DNA of 64,000 bases from Streptomyces sp. NBC_00461 (GCF_036013935.1 NZ_CP107902.1:1831001-1895000), one strand, 5' to 3'. Counted from the stretch's first letter, positions 1 to 8,328 are shown. The notes: generated from the sequence alone by a model not told the origin. Translations and numbers: made by a program.

Positions 1-714
1 CAGCCGGATCGAGAACGGCAGCCAACTCCGGCCGCCCTTGTGGTGCTTGCCGTCGATACGGACGACGGCACGGACGGGCCCGTCCTGCTCGACCGTCACC
101 GCCCCGATCGCACCGTCGAAGCGCTCGGTCTTCACCGTGCCCTGGTCCTCGTCCTCGATCTCGGGCTGGCGGATGAGGACGAGCCGGCCGTTCTTGGCGA
201 TCTCCGTCGGCCCACGGGTGACGGACTTGATGATCGTGGACCCGTTCTTGCCGATCTTCGCCGTGATGACGCCGGTCGAGACGTCGATGGTGCCGCCGCC
301 CCTGTGGACGGTGACCTTCTTGGCGGGGGCGGCCGAGTCGCCGGCGGCGAGGGTGAGTTTCCCGGTGCCCGAACTCACGGCGTGGGCCGACCACTTGAGG
401 GATCCGTCGGGCCAGTACGCGATCGGCCACGACTGCACGGGCACGGCCTTGCCGCCCGCGTCCGTGAGCGCAAAGGTCTGGTCGGGCCGGTAGGCGCCCT
501 TCGGCCAGGGCACACCGACCGTCGAGCCGGGGGCCGCGCCCAGACCGCCGTCCTCCAGCCAGTCCAGGGTCACCGGATCGGCATCGGCGGCCTCGGCGGC
601 CTCGGCTCTGGACGCGGCCTGCGCGCTCCTGGCTCCTGCCGCCCAGCTGAACTGCGCGGCGGCTCCGGCGACGGCGGCCGCCCTGAGAAGGGACCTGCGA
701 GGGATGGGAGACAT
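1..714 (-). CDS. exo-rhamnogalacturonan lyase family protein (YetA/PcRGLX-like), N-terminal part; runs off the window
   Basis: The reading frame starts at an ATG on the minus strand and is still open at base 1, so only about 238 N-terminal residues are present. It begins with a twin-arginine export signal (MSPIPRRSLLRAAAVAG) and an Ala-rich h-region, so the product is probably exported folded by Tat. The mature part has the features I know from the YetA/PcRGLX-like exo-rhamnogalacturonan lyase family: VTLDWLEDGG, then VPWPKGAYRPDQ, then WPDGSLKW. That family removes disaccharides from the pectin backbone rhamnogalacturonan I by beta-elimination. It is the last gene of a minus-strand cluster with an oligosaccharide ABC importer and a YesL-like protein, matching the Bacillus yes/yet locus. 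The catalytic half lies outside the window, so the substrate is inferred. Confidence 0.75.
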   Translation of the reverse strand, partial: MSPIPRRSLLRAAAVAGAAAQFSWAAGARSAQAASRAEAAEAADADPVTLDWLEDGGLGAAPGSTVGVPWPKGAYRPDQTFALTDAGGKAVPVQSWPIAYWPDGSLKWSAHAVSSGTGKLTLAAGDSAAPAKKVTVHRGGGTIDVSTGVITAKIGKNGSTIIKSVTRGPTEIAKNGRLVLIRQPEIEDEDQGTVKTERFDGAIGAVTVEQDGPVRAVVRIDGKHHKGGRSWLPFSIRL

Positions 715-755
715 GAGAGTTCAGCCTTTCCTTTCCGTGCGGGATGTCGTTCCGC

Positions 756-800
756 GCAACCGGCGCAACTGGTGCAGCTGGTGCGACTGATGCAACTGGT
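756..800. repeat. five degenerate 9-bp tandem repeats
   Basis: Five consecutive 9-bp units of the form gcaactggt, with one to three changes per unit, fill the gap between the YesL-like gene and the lyase gene. The gap has no gene on either strand. A role in mRNA structure or spacing is possible but nothing shows it. Confidence 0.6.
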
Positions 801-863
801 CAGGGGCATGACAGGTGGAGATGTGGCGCCCGGGCGCCGGCCTGGTGCGAGGGGCGCCGCCCG

Positions 864-1454
864 TCAGCGACGCCGGTACCGCTCCTCCACGGCGACCGCG
901 GCCGCCGCGACGGCCCCCAGGACGGGGACCGCGAGCGGCGCGATGAGCAGGGCGGAACAGACGACGAGGACCACTCCGCCGACGAGCAGGAAGGATCCGG
1001 CGGGGTCGAGGACGGTACGGCGACCGGCGGCCGCGAGCAGCGCCCGCCAGCTCTCCCCCGGCTCCCAGACCGCCGTCGCACGCAGCCCGGCCACGGCGGC
1101 GCCGATCAGCGCGAACAGCCCGGCGGCCCCGACGAGCGGTCCCCCGGGCAGCCCGGCGCGCACGGCCTGGACGTCCACCCAGACCAGGCCCACCGCGACC
1201 CACCCGGCGAGCCCGACGGCCCACCCGCGCCGCAGGGCCGTACGGAAGTCACCGACGAACTCCCGCCAGCCGCCGCCCTCATGGGTCGTACGGCGGCGCA
1301 GATGCCGCGCCCCGGCGGCGAAGGCGGCGGCATACGTCACCACTCCCACGGAGGCCACCGCTATCCACACCCCGGTGAGCAGACACTCGGCGAAGACACC
1401 GAACCGCTCCGCGAACACCGACTCCTTGCGCGCCTTCACCCGTACCTCGGCCAT
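864..1454 (-). CDS. DUF624 / YesL-like integral membrane protein
   Basis: About 196 residues with five hydrophobic segments (roughly residues 22-50, 75-95, 103-127, 147-170 and 170-188). The charged N-terminus runs into a long first membrane segment. This is the layout of the DUF624 family, whose best known member is YesL of the Bacillus rhamnogalacturonan locus, always beside sugar ABC importers. It starts 10 bases after the stop of the inner-membrane permease, so it is translated from the same mRNA. The biochemical role of the family is unknown. An accessory role in oligosaccharide uptake is inference from context. Confidence 0.7.
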   Translation of the reverse strand: MAEVRVKARKESVFAERFGVFAECLLTGVWIAVASVGVVTYAAAFAAGARHLRRRTTHEGGGWREFVGDFRTALRRGWAVGLAGWVAVGLVWVDVQAVRAGLPGGPLVGAAGLFALIGAAVAGLRATAVWEPGESWRALLAAAGRRTVLDPAGSFLLVGGVVLVVCSALLIAPLAVPVLGAVAAAAVAVEERYRRR

Positions 1455-1464
1455 GGTGACCGCC

Positions 1465-2349
1465 TCAGCCCTTCAGCCCGGAGGTCGCCATGCCGTCGAT
1501 CAGATAGCGCTGGAAGGCGAGGAAGAAGAGGAGCACGGGCAGGAGCGCGACCAGCGACATCGCGATGAGGCCGCCGTAGTTGGCGGCGACGCCGTCGGAG
1601 TCACGGAACATCATCATGCCGAGCGAGACGGTGTACTTGCCGGGCTCGTTGAGGTAGATCAGCGGACCCATGAAGTCGTTCCAGGCGTTGATGAAGGTGA
1701 AGATCGCGCTGGTGATGAGCGCGGGCCGGCACAGCGGCAGCACGATCGACCAGTAGATGCGCAGGTGCCCGCAGCCGTCGATGCGGGCGGCCTCGTCCAG
1801 CTCCCGCGGCAGATTCCGCATGAACTGCACCATCAGGAAGACGAAGAAGGCCTCCGTGGCCAGGTACTTGCCGAGCAGCAGCGGGACGTAGGTGTTGATC
1901 AGCTCCAGCTTCTGGAACATCACGTACTGCGGGATGAGCAGCACGTGGTACGGCAGCAGGAGCGTGCCGATCATCAGGGAGAACAGCAGGTTGCGGCCCG
2001 CGAACCTGATCTTGGCGAAGGCGTACGCCGTGAGCGAGCAGGAGATGAGGATGCCGACGACGGCACCGCCCGCGTAGAGGAGGGAGTTCTGGAAGAAGGT
2101 CCAGATCGAGATGTCGGCGATGCCGTCGGCCAGGCCCTTGAAGTTCTCGAGAATGGGATGGGCCGGGAACAGCCGCAGGCTGTTGATGATGTCCTTGCTC
2201 GGCTTGAACGACGCCCCGATCACCCAGACGACGGGATAGAGGACGACCGCGAGGACCAGCAGCGAGCCGAGATGCCAGGCGAGTGAGCCGGCACGCTTGC
2301 GGCCGGGACCGGCAATGGGTTTCGGGGTGGCGGGGGTGGTGGCGCTCAT
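1465..2349 (-). CDS. carbohydrate ABC transporter permease (MalG/YesQ type)
   Basis: A 294-residue permease with six membrane segments and the binding-protein-dependent loop with its EAARIDGCGH motif (EAAxxDG), which docks the ATPase. It ends with the short C-terminal stretch ending near MATSGLKG that is typical of MalG/AraQ-type subunits. Its ATG overlaps the stop of the upstream permease by four bases (ATGA), so the two subunits are translationally coupled and should form a heterodimer. No ATPase gene lies in the cluster. In Streptomyces the shared ATPase MsiK usually energises such importers; that is family knowledge, not visible here. Confidence 0.9.
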   Translation of the reverse strand: MSATTPATPKPIAGPGRKRAGSLAWHLGSLLVLAVVLYPVVWVIGASFKPSKDIINSLRLFPAHPILENFKGLADGIADISIWTFFQNSLLYAGGAVVGILISCSLTAYAFAKIRFAGRNLLFSLMIGTLLLPYHVLLIPQYVMFQKLELINTYVPLLLGKYLATEAFFVFLMVQFMRNLPRELDEAARIDGCGHLRIYWSIVLPLCRPALITSAIFTFINAWNDFMGPLIYLNEPGKYTVSLGMMMFRDSDGVAANYGGLIAMSLVALLPVLLFFLAFQRYLIDGMATSGLKG

Positions 2350-3311
2350 CGGGCGTCCTCTGTGTCGTTCTCGTAGTGCACCCACTTCTTCTGCGACCAG
2401 AACAGGACGGCGGTCACCAGCGCCACGGCGAGCAGCAGCATCCAGGCCATCGCGGAGGCGAAGCCCATCTGGGCGTTCTTGAAGCCCTGCTGGTACAGGT
2501 AGCAGGTGTAGACGAGCGTGGCGTCCGCCGGACCGCAGTACGTGTTGGAGACGACGTAGGCCGAGCCGAAGATCTGGAACGAGTGGATGGTCTCCAGCAG
2601 GACGTTGAAGAACAGCACCGGTGAAATCATCGGCAGCGTGATGTTCCAGAAGCGGCGCAGCGGTCCGGCGCCGTCCATCGCGGCGGCCTCGTACAACTCC
2701 TTCGGCACCTGCTTGAGCCCTGCGAGGAAGATGACCATGGGCGCACCGAACTGCCAGACGGTGAGCGCGACCAGGCAGTACAGGATCCAGTCGGGGTTGC
2801 CGACCCAGCCGCCGACATGGAATCCGAAGACCGACATCGTACGGTCGACGACGGCGTCGTCGGAGAAGAGCGACCGCCAGACGAAGGCGACGGAGACACT
2901 CGCGCCGATGAGCGAGGGGGCGTAGAACGCGGCCCGGTAGAAGGCCTGTCCGCGCCGGCTCTGGGCGAGCAGGAGGGCGACCCCGAGGGCGAGCAGCAGC
3001 TTCAGGGGCGTGCCGATGATGACGTACTTCGCCGTCACCTCGACCGACTTCTGCCACCGCGGATCGTCGAACATCTTGGTGAAGTTGTCGAAGCCGATCC
3101 ACTTGGGGCTGTTGAAGAGGTTGTAGTCGGTGAACGCGAAATAGAGCGAGGCGACCATCGGGCCCGCGGTCAGGAGCACGAAGCCCGCGATCCACGGGGA
3201 CATGAAGAGATAGCCGGCGAGGTTCTCCCGGCGGCCCCGCCGCCTGACGGCGGCAGGGGCGGCGGAGCGGGCCTTCCGGGTGGCGGGCGGTGAGTCCTTG
3301 ACGAGCGTCAC
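2346..3311 (-). CDS. carbohydrate ABC transporter permease (MalF/YesP type)
   Basis: A 321-residue membrane protein. A basic cytoplasmic N-terminus (RKARSAAPAAVRRRGRRENL) precedes the first membrane helix FMSPWIAGFVLL, and the ATPase-docking EAA loop appears as YEAAAMDGAGP in the second half. This is the LplB/YesP/UgpA class. The solute-binding protein lies upstream with a 42-base gap, and the partner permease overlaps downstream by four bases. With its neighbours it should import pectin-derived oligosaccharides. The exact sugar is inferred only from the lyase at the end of the operon. Confidence 0.9.
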   Translation of the reverse strand: MTLVKDSPPATRKARSAAPAAVRRRGRRENLAGYLFMSPWIAGFVLLTAGPMVASLYFAFTDYNLFNSPKWIGFDNFTKMFDDPRWQKSVEVTAKYVIIGTPLKLLLALGVALLLAQSRRGQAFYRAAFYAPSLIGASVSVAFVWRSLFSDDAVVDRTMSVFGFHVGGWVGNPDWILYCLVALTVWQFGAPMVIFLAGLKQVPKELYEAAAMDGAGPLRRFWNITLPMISPVLFFNVLLETIHSFQIFGSAYVVSNTYCGPADATLVYTCYLYQQGFKNAQMGFASAMAWMLLLAVALVTAVLFWSQKKWVHYENDTEDAR

Positions 3312-3353
3312 GGTGCTTCCCCATCGGTTCCGGTCAGGGCAGGTCCGGTCAGG

Positions 3354-4643
3354 TCAGGCCTGGAAGGCGGCCTGCGACTCGTCGAAGAACTGCTTCACCG
3401 CGGCCGAGGTCCTGACCTTGCCCAGGCCGAGGTCTCCGCCGATGCGCAGGAAGGCGGCCTCGATGGTGTCGGCGCCGGAGGGGTGCGGGGTGATCGCGCC
3501 GAGGACGCCGGCCTTGGCGGTGTCCGCCTCGTACTGCGCGATCTCCTTGTTGACCGGGTCGGTCGGCTTGAAGGCCTCGTACTGCTCGGTGGCGGCGAGG
3601 ATGCCCCGGTCGTAGCCCATGATCTTGCCGACCTCGGGGTCATGGACCATGAAGTTGATGAACTGGGCGACTTCCTTGGGGTGCGAGGTCCGCGCGGAGG
3701 CGCTCAGCATCAGGGACGCCAGGTACTGCCCGGTGTCCTTGCCGTTCATGGTGGGGATGGGCGCGAGGCCGTAGTCGCTTTCGCCCTCGGCCGTGTACCG
3801 GACGGTGAAGTTGTCCCAGGTGAATTCCGAGGCTCCGTGCCCGGCGGAGAGCGAGGACTTGGGGCGGTCCTGCGCGACGGTCTTCGGGCTGGTGATGATG
3901 CCGGCCTTCGTCCGGTTGTAGCCGTCCTGCCACCACTCCGTCAGATCGGCCTGGTCGAAACCGAGCCCGTCCTTGGTGTAGAACGCCTTTCCGTTCTGAC
4001 GCAGGTACAGGTCGTACAGGTACATGATGCTGAAGTAGCCCGTGTCGCCCGGCACCTTGGTCTTGTCATGGATGGTCTTGAGGGCCTTGAAGTAGTCGTC
4101 CCAGGTCCAGCCCGCCTCCGGCTCGACGCCCGCCTTCCGGAAGACCTTCTTGTCGATGACCAGCGACATGGTGTTGGAGCCGACGGGGACACCGAGCTGC
4201 TTGCCGTCGACCTCGCCGACCTTGGTGACGCCCGCACGGAAGTTGTCCAGGCTCAGGTTCCCCGCGTCGATCTGGGACCTGAGGTCGAGCAGGACGCTTC
4301 TCTTGTCGTACTTCCGAAGGAATGTGACGGCGTTTTGGAAAACGTCCGGGGGATTTCCACCGGCCGCCTGCGTCTGGAACTTCTCCCAGAAAGAGACGTA
4401 GTCCTGGAAGTCCGTCTTCACCTTGATCTTCGGATACTTCTTCTCGAAGAGCTTGATGGTCTGGTTGATCTTCTTGGCCCGCTCGTCGGCCCCCCACCAC
4501 GAGTAACGGATCGTCACCGTCCCGTCGGCGGAGGTGCCGCTGTCCCCGCCGCAGCCCGTCGTCGCGGCCAGCCCCAGCGTGGCCGCCGATGCCCCGGCCG
4601 CCTTCAGGACCGTACGCCTCTCAACATTCCTGCTGGTTCCCAC
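3354..4643 (-). CDS. extracellular sugar-binding lipoprotein of ABC importer (YesO-like)
   Basis: A 429-residue substrate-binding protein starting at GTG, with a good ribosome site (GGGGAGGG) seven bases upstream. The N-terminus has a twin-arginine-like stretch (VERRTVLKAAG) and a lipobox ending TTGC, giving a lipid-modified Cys31 after cleavage. The rest shows the family-1 binding protein fold, for example TIRYSWWGADERAKK near the mature start. It is the first gene of the cluster and is followed by two permeases. It should capture the oligosaccharide at the outer face of the membrane. A LacI-type palindrome lies about 45 bases upstream of the start. Confidence 0.9.
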   Translation of the reverse strand: MGTSRNVERRTVLKAAGASAATLGLAATTGCGGDSGTSADGTVTIRYSWWGADERAKKINQTIKLFEKKYPKIKVKTDFQDYVSFWEKFQTQAAGGNPPDVFQNAVTFLRKYDKRSVLLDLRSQIDAGNLSLDNFRAGVTKVGEVDGKQLGVPVGSNTMSLVIDKKVFRKAGVEPEAGWTWDDYFKALKTIHDKTKVPGDTGYFSIMYLYDLYLRQNGKAFYTKDGLGFDQADLTEWWQDGYNRTKAGIITSPKTVAQDRPKSSLSAGHGASEFTWDNFTVRYTAEGESDYGLAPIPTMNGKDTGQYLASLMLSASARTSHPKEVAQFINFMVHDPEVGKIMGYDRGILAATEQYEAFKPTDPVNKEIAQYEADTAKAGVLGAITPHPSGADTIEAAFLRIGGDLGLGKVRTSAAVKQFFDESQAAFQA

Positions 4644-4686
4644 AGTCGGGCCCTCCCCGGCGTTGTTGGTGCCTGCATGAATCGTT

Positions 4687-4706
4687 TCAAGTAAGCGCTT
4701 GCTGGC
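4687..4706. promoter_or_regulatory. LacI-family operator-like palindrome upstream of the sugar operon
   Basis: The core aagcgctt (4693-4700) is a perfect 8-bp palindrome inside a longer imperfect one (caagtaagcg / cgcttgctgg). AAGCGCTT-centred sites are bound by LacI/GalR-family repressors of sugar operons in actinomycetes. It sits just upstream of the solute-binding protein gene. No LacI gene is in the window, so the regulator must be encoded beyond its left edge or elsewhere. Confidence 0.55.
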
Positions 4707-4930
4707 ACAAGCTACGGAGGGCCTCGGGGTGCGTCAATGATTCGGACAGGAATTTCTCGCGGGTCGGCCGGGCGAGTTGACGGCGGCTCAGGCACGGAGT
4801 TCGCCGCGGGAGGCGCGTCGCCGCAGGTGAGGCGTGCACGATCGACAGGCCGAACATCAACTGTCCCTGCGCACGCGGACGTTGTCCGGCCGGAACTCTC
4901 CGGAGCACGGCGGCTCACCGGGAGGGGGGT

Positions 4931-5052
4931 TCACACGACTGCGACCGGCCTGTTTACACGACAACAGCCCCGCCAGCTCACACCACGACGGCACGCCCGC
5001 CCACGCGACCGCGGCACGCTTGCTCACACGACAACGGCCCGCCTGCTCTCGC
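4931..5052. repeat. degenerate ~24-bp repeat array in a 335-base gene-free stretch
   Basis: Between the sugar operon promoter and tRNA-Val (about 4737-5072) there is no convincing gene. The right half contains roughly five degenerate units beginning (a)cacgac and ending with a gcccgccngctc-like stretch, the clearest pair starting near 4956 and 5026. Spacing varies by a few bases. It is too irregular for a CRISPR array and looks like a decayed tandem repeat. Confidence 0.4.
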
Positions 5053-5072
5053 AGACGGGCCGCCGATCCGGG

Positions 5073-5144
5073 TGGGCGATACTGGGTTCGAACCAGTGAC
5101 CTCTTCGGTGTGAACGAAGCGCTCTCCCACTGAGCTAATCGCCC
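5073..5144 (-). tRNA. tRNA-Val (anticodon CAC)
   Basis: Read on the minus strand the sequence folds as a cloverleaf. The acceptor stem is GGGCGAT/ATCGCCC, the D arm starts AGCTCAGTGGGAGAGC, the anticodon stem CTTCG/CGAAG encloses loop TTCACAC (anticodon CAC), and the T arm contains GGTTCGAACC. The 3' CCA is not encoded. It decodes the abundant valine codon GUG. It stands alone, unlike the tRNA-Val(GAC) copies near 12.1 kb. Confidence 0.95.
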
Positions 5145-5231
5145 GGACGCAGGGAGAACATTACCCCATGTCAGGGGGTGCCTGTGACAGCGCGAACCCT
5201 CGCCGGCGGGCCTTCGCGCCCGGCCCGCGGA

Positions 5232-5684
5232 TCACTGGTCCTTGATCTTCCAGGGCATCACGAGGCCGAACTTCCAGAGGTAGACGCCGACCAAGGCGGC
5301 CACGATCACGAGGCCGATCGCCGTCAGCGTGATGTTGCGGCGCCGGACCTTCGGATCGAGGGCTCGCTGGGCCGCCTCGGTGACCTTGCGTTTCGTCCAG
5401 CGGAGCACCAGCTGGGCCCAGACGAACTCGGTCGCCCAGATGGCCATGCCACCGAAGATCACGACCCAGCCGGGCCCGGGCAGCGGCAGCATGACGATGC
5501 CGGCGGCCACGACCGCCAGTCCGATGACGAAGACGCCGACCTGCCAGCTCAGATGCAGCGCGCGGCGCCTCTTGATGAATGCCGGCGCCTTGGAGCCGAG
5601 CCCCTGCTCGTCCCTCGCTCCGTCCGGCTTCGCTTCGTCCGATGCCACGGCGACCTCGCCCGGCTGGTCACTCCCCGTATCCAT
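5232..5684 (-). CDS. TIGR02611 family / PGPGW transmembrane protein
   Basis: A 150-residue protein. Residues 1-45 are hydrophilic and acidic, followed by a membrane hairpin (about 47-85) containing the signature PLPGPGWVVIFGG, an amphipathic basic stretch (LRWTKRKVTEAAQRAL) and a third membrane segment near the C-terminus. The PGPGW motif defines the family (TIGR02611), which is common in actinobacteria and of unknown function. It is transcribed away from ssgB. Nothing in the sequence indicates a catalytic site. Confidence 0.85.
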   Translation of the reverse strand: MDTGSDQPGEVAVASDEAKPDGARDEQGLGSKAPAFIKRRRALHLSWQVGVFVIGLAVVAAGIVMLPLPGPGWVVIFGGMAIWATEFVWAQLVLRWTKRKVTEAAQRALDPKVRRRNITLTAIGLVIVAALVGVYLWKFGLVMPWKIKDQ

Positions 5685-5885
5685 ACGGCCAAACTTTACC
5701 TTGGTTTACGGAGCGGAAACCAGTCACCAGAATGGCCGTACCGCGCGAACATGCTCTCGGCCGGAAGAGTTACGTAAAGGCACGCAAAACACTCAGAGGG
5801 GTTTACAACGGCACCGTAGGTGGCATGTCGATTTCGCCGACGTGCGAATCCCCGAGCGCACACTGAGCGAAAGGCCCTGGCGCTT

Positions 5886-6299
5886 ATGAACACCACGGTC
5901 AGCTGCGAGCTGCACCTGCGCCTCGTTGTGTCGAGCGAGTCCTCCCTGCCTGTCCCCGCAGGCCTGCGGTACGACACGGCCGACCCCTACGCCGTGCACG
6001 CCACCTTCCACACCGGAGCCGAGGAGACCGTCGAGTGGGTGTTCGCCCGCGACCTCCTCGCGGAAGGCCTCCACCGGCCCACCGGCACCGGCGACGTCCG
6101 CGTCTGGCCGTCGCGCAGCCACGGTCAGGGCGTCGTGTGCATCGCCCTGAGCTCTCCGGAGGGCGAAGCCTTGCTGGAAGCCCCGGCGCGGGCCCTGGAG
6201 TCCTTCCTGAAGCGCACCGACGCCGCCGTGCCTCCCGGCACGGAGCACCGGCATTTCGATCTCGATCAGGAGCTCTCGCACATCCTGGCGGAAAGCTAG
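5886..6299 (+). CDS. ssgB: SsgB, SsgA-like sporulation and cell-division regulator
   Basis: The 137-residue protein begins MNTTVSCELHLRLVVSSESS and matches what I know of SsgB almost residue for residue. SsgB recruits FtsZ to division sites during sporulation-specific septation of aerial hyphae, so this gene by itself points to a sporulating actinomycete. I chose the ATG at 5886 because the family begins there; in-frame sequence upstream has no family similarity. The gene is monocistronic, with about 200 bases of promoter region upstream and a hairpin downstream (6380-6416). Confidence 0.97.
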   Translation: MNTTVSCELHLRLVVSSESSLPVPAGLRYDTADPYAVHATFHTGAEETVEWVFARDLLAEGLHRPTGTGDVRVWPSRSHGQGVVCIALSSPEGEALLEAPARALESFLKRTDAAVPPGTEHRHFDLDQELSHILAES

Positions 6300-6379
6300 G
6301 GCGAGGCACCACGAAGCCGCCCGGCGCCGTCGACTCGGGGAGACGGCTCGGGCCAGGACAACTGCATACGGTAGGCATC

Positions 6380-6416
6380 GGCGCCGTCACCACGATTTCC
6401 GTCGTGGGGCGGCGCC
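6380..6416 (+). terminator. hairpin downstream of ssgB
   Basis: Stem ggcgccg/cggcgcc continues, after an internal loop, into ccacga/tcgtgg around a six-base loop. It lies about 80 bases after the ssgB stop with no U-run, as is common for Streptomyces terminators. Confidence 0.45.
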
Positions 6417-6542
6417 GGTGTGCGTGCTGGGGAGCGTGGGAGCCCTACCGGCGGCACGACCGCCCGCAGCCGGGCGCGAGCCACTACCATCGGCCAGCAT
6501 GGGGCGGGCGTCCGCCCGACCTCCAGGGCCAGGGAGCGAAAC

Positions 6543-7103
6543 GTGCTGATCACCCACGACACCCGGTGCGCGCTCGACACCGTGGTGGATCTGGTGAACA
6601 CCGCACCGGAGGACGGCGCGACGCCGGACGGGCTGGCCGGCCTCGCGGCTCTCGAGGACTTCGTGCAAAACCACGAAATCAGCGATGTCGGGGCGCTCTC
6701 GGAGTTCGACCTCTCGGCCGTGCGGAAGATCCGCGGGCGGTTCGCCTCGGTCTTCGCGGCGCCGGACGCCCGGACCGCCGCCATGGTGATCAACGAGCTG
6801 GTCGCCGCCGCCGGCACCACTCCCCGCCTCACGGATCACGACGGCTACGACTGGCATGTGCACTACTTCGCGCCCGGCGCCTCCGTCGCCGACCACCTGG
6901 CGGCCGACTGCGGGATGGCGCTGGCGTTCTTCGTCGTGGCGGGCGAGCAGGAGCGGCTGCGGCGCTGCGAGGCCCCCGACTGCCGGCGCGCGTTCGTCGA
7001 TCTCTCCCGCAACCGCTCGCGGCGGTACTGCGACAGCCGGACCTGTGGGAACCGCCTGCATGTGGCGGCGTACCGGGCACGGCGCAAGGAGGCGGCGGGC
7101 TGA
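6543..7103 (+). CDS. CGNR zinc-finger / ABATE-domain putative stress regulator
   Basis: A 186-residue protein starting at GTG, with GGGAGC as ribosome site. The N-terminal two thirds form the ABATE-type alpha-helical domain (LVNTAP, then a DLSAVRKIRGRF helix, then DWHVHYF). The C-terminus is a CGNR zinc finger with cysteines in CEAPDC and RYCDSRTCGNR, followed by a basic AAYRARRKE tail. The family is thought to bind DNA and act in stress responses. The ligand and targets are unknown. A longer in-frame start 41 codons upstream is unlikely because that stretch is repeat-like and lacks a ribosome site. Confidence 0.85.
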   Translation: MLITHDTRCALDTVVDLVNTAPEDGATPDGLAGLAALEDFVQNHEISDVGALSEFDLSAVRKIRGRFASVFAAPDARTAAMVINELVAAAGTTPRLTDHDGYDWHVHYFAPGASVADHLAADCGMALAFFVVAGEQERLRRCEAPDCRRAFVDLSRNRSRRYCDSRTCGNRLHVAAYRARRKEAAG

Positions 7104-7129
7104 CGCCCGGACCGGAGAGTGGTGTCGAC

Positions 7130-7160
7130 GTGGTCCCCGGCGGGTGACGCCGGGGACCAC
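7130..7160. terminator. bidirectional terminator hairpin
   Basis: A perfect 13-bp stem (gtggtccccggcg / cgccggggaccac) with a five-base loop. It lies 27 bases after the CGNR gene stop and 10 bases beyond the stop of the convergent small gene at 7170-7322, so it can serve both. Confidence 0.8.
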
Positions 7161-7169
7161 GGGTACGGC

Positions 7170-7322
7170 TCACAGCATCAGCAGGTCGTGCAACGAGGCC
7201 ATGAGCAGCAGACACCCGATCACCGCTAGGAAGATCATCAGCGGTGGCTGGGAAAGGGCGAAGAGGCATCCGCGCGGCTCGTCCTTCGGCGGCGCGGTAT
7301 CGCCGTGTTTCGTGTCCAGCAT
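7170..7322 (-). CDS. small single-pass membrane protein (50 aa)
   Basis: A short frame that simple length filters miss. A charged N-terminus rich in Lys, Asp and Pro (MLDTKHGDTAPPKDEPRG) leads into one hydrophobic segment (PPLMIFLAVIGCLLLMASL) and a short DLLML tail. It ends against a strong bidirectional hairpin. The organisation of soluble tail, single helix and terminator supports a real small membrane protein. Against it, the ribosome site is weak and a few codons (CTA, AAA) are unusual for this genome. Function unknown. Confidence 0.55.
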   Translation of the reverse strand: MLDTKHGDTAPPKDEPRGCLFALSQPPLMIFLAVIGCLLLMASLHDLLML

Positions 7323-7536
7323 CTCGCGGCGATGATGACGCAGACAGCACGTCCGGCGCGATCAACACGCCCGGATTGAGCGCCTGTTCGCCGAATTACG
7401 TGAAGTCCGCTTCCGGTCGTGATCGCTTCGCGACACAGCGTTGATCCACTGTGTCGTTTCAGTCGTCATGCCAGCCGTCATGGCAGGGGCCATGTCAGCC
7501 GTCATGTCAGCGGTCGTGCCTGTCGTGACACGCAGG

Positions 7537-7980
7537 TCATATGCCGTGCTTCTTCAGGATGGCCTCGATGTCGCTGAAGTCGTCCGCGGCGCCGGTGCGT
7601 GGCGCGGTCGCGGGCCGGGACGCCGCACGGGTCCCCGGGCCGAGAGAGGGCGCCGAAGCCGTCGGGGCGACCGCCTCGCTCCGCTCCTCCGCCCGGGCCT
7701 CCCTGCGCTGCTTGCGGGTGCCACCACGGCGGCGCTCCACCGCCCGAGTGGTGGAGAACAGCAGCCAGGCGGCGCCTAGCACGCCGAACCCCGCCCACGC
7801 CGTCGGGCTGAAGGCGGTGTCCGCCAGCCACTGCACGATGCCGGTCATCACCAGGCCGATGGGCACGAGCGAGTAGGCGGCGATACGCGCGGCCGAGAGG
7901 AAACGCTTGCGGTACGCGGTGACGGCAGCGATGCCCAGGCCGGCCGCGGACAGGGCGGAACAGACGGTCTCGGCAATCAT
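7537..7980 (-). CDS. hypothetical membrane protein with acidic C-terminal motif
   Basis: 147 residues. There are three hydrophobic segments (about 5-18, 33-55 and 60-75), a strongly basic patch (ERRRGGTRKQRREARAEER), a low-complexity Ala/Pro/Ser linker, and the sharply defined end DDFSDIEAILKKHGI. The linker followed by a conserved-looking helical tail suggests a protein-interaction peptide on the cytoplasmic side. I do not recognise a named family. Upstream 7981-8328 holds its promoter region. Confidence 0.7.
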   Translation of the reverse strand: MIAETVCSALSAAGLGIAAVTAYRKRFLSAARIAAYSLVPIGLVMTGIVQWLADTAFSPTAWAGFGVLGAAWLLFSTTRAVERRRGGTRKQRREARAEERSEAVAPTASAPSLGPGTRAASRPATAPRTGAADDFSDIEAILKKHGI

Positions 7981-8328
7981 CCGGTCCTCCAGGCAGGGCT
8001 CGCTCGGTCACGGGGCACTTCGTCCCTTCCATCCTGCACCGCCCGGCCCCCGCGCGGCCATGGTCCGGGCGGACATCAGGGACATCTCCGGGTCGGATCC
8101 TCCGCAGGTGCCGGTCCGGACACCCCCCCGGGCGTGGATCAGAGGCGCGGATCAGTTGCGGATCAGGGGGGATCGGCATCGCGGGTGAAGCAGATCGGGG
8201 TCGCTGGTGAAGGCGCGCGCGGCGGGCATGGTCGGGTGGCCGGTGGCCGGGGGATGAGGCAGCCGAGCCTGGATGGGGAGGCCGGGACTGGATTGGGTCG
8301 ACCGTGATCGAGCTGGGAGACTGGCGTC
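7981..8328. other. 348-base intergenic region between divergent genes
   Basis: Contains promoter space for the membrane protein on the left (minus) and the DsbA-like gene on the right (plus). Short ggatcag repeats occur around 8135-8175. I see no gene, tRNA or clear terminator. Confidence 0.6.

Noticed and set aside
4737..5099. Overlapping small frames between the sugar operon and tRNA-Val
   Set aside because: Composition is repeat-driven, they run into the tRNA gene, and no ribosome sites or domains are seen.
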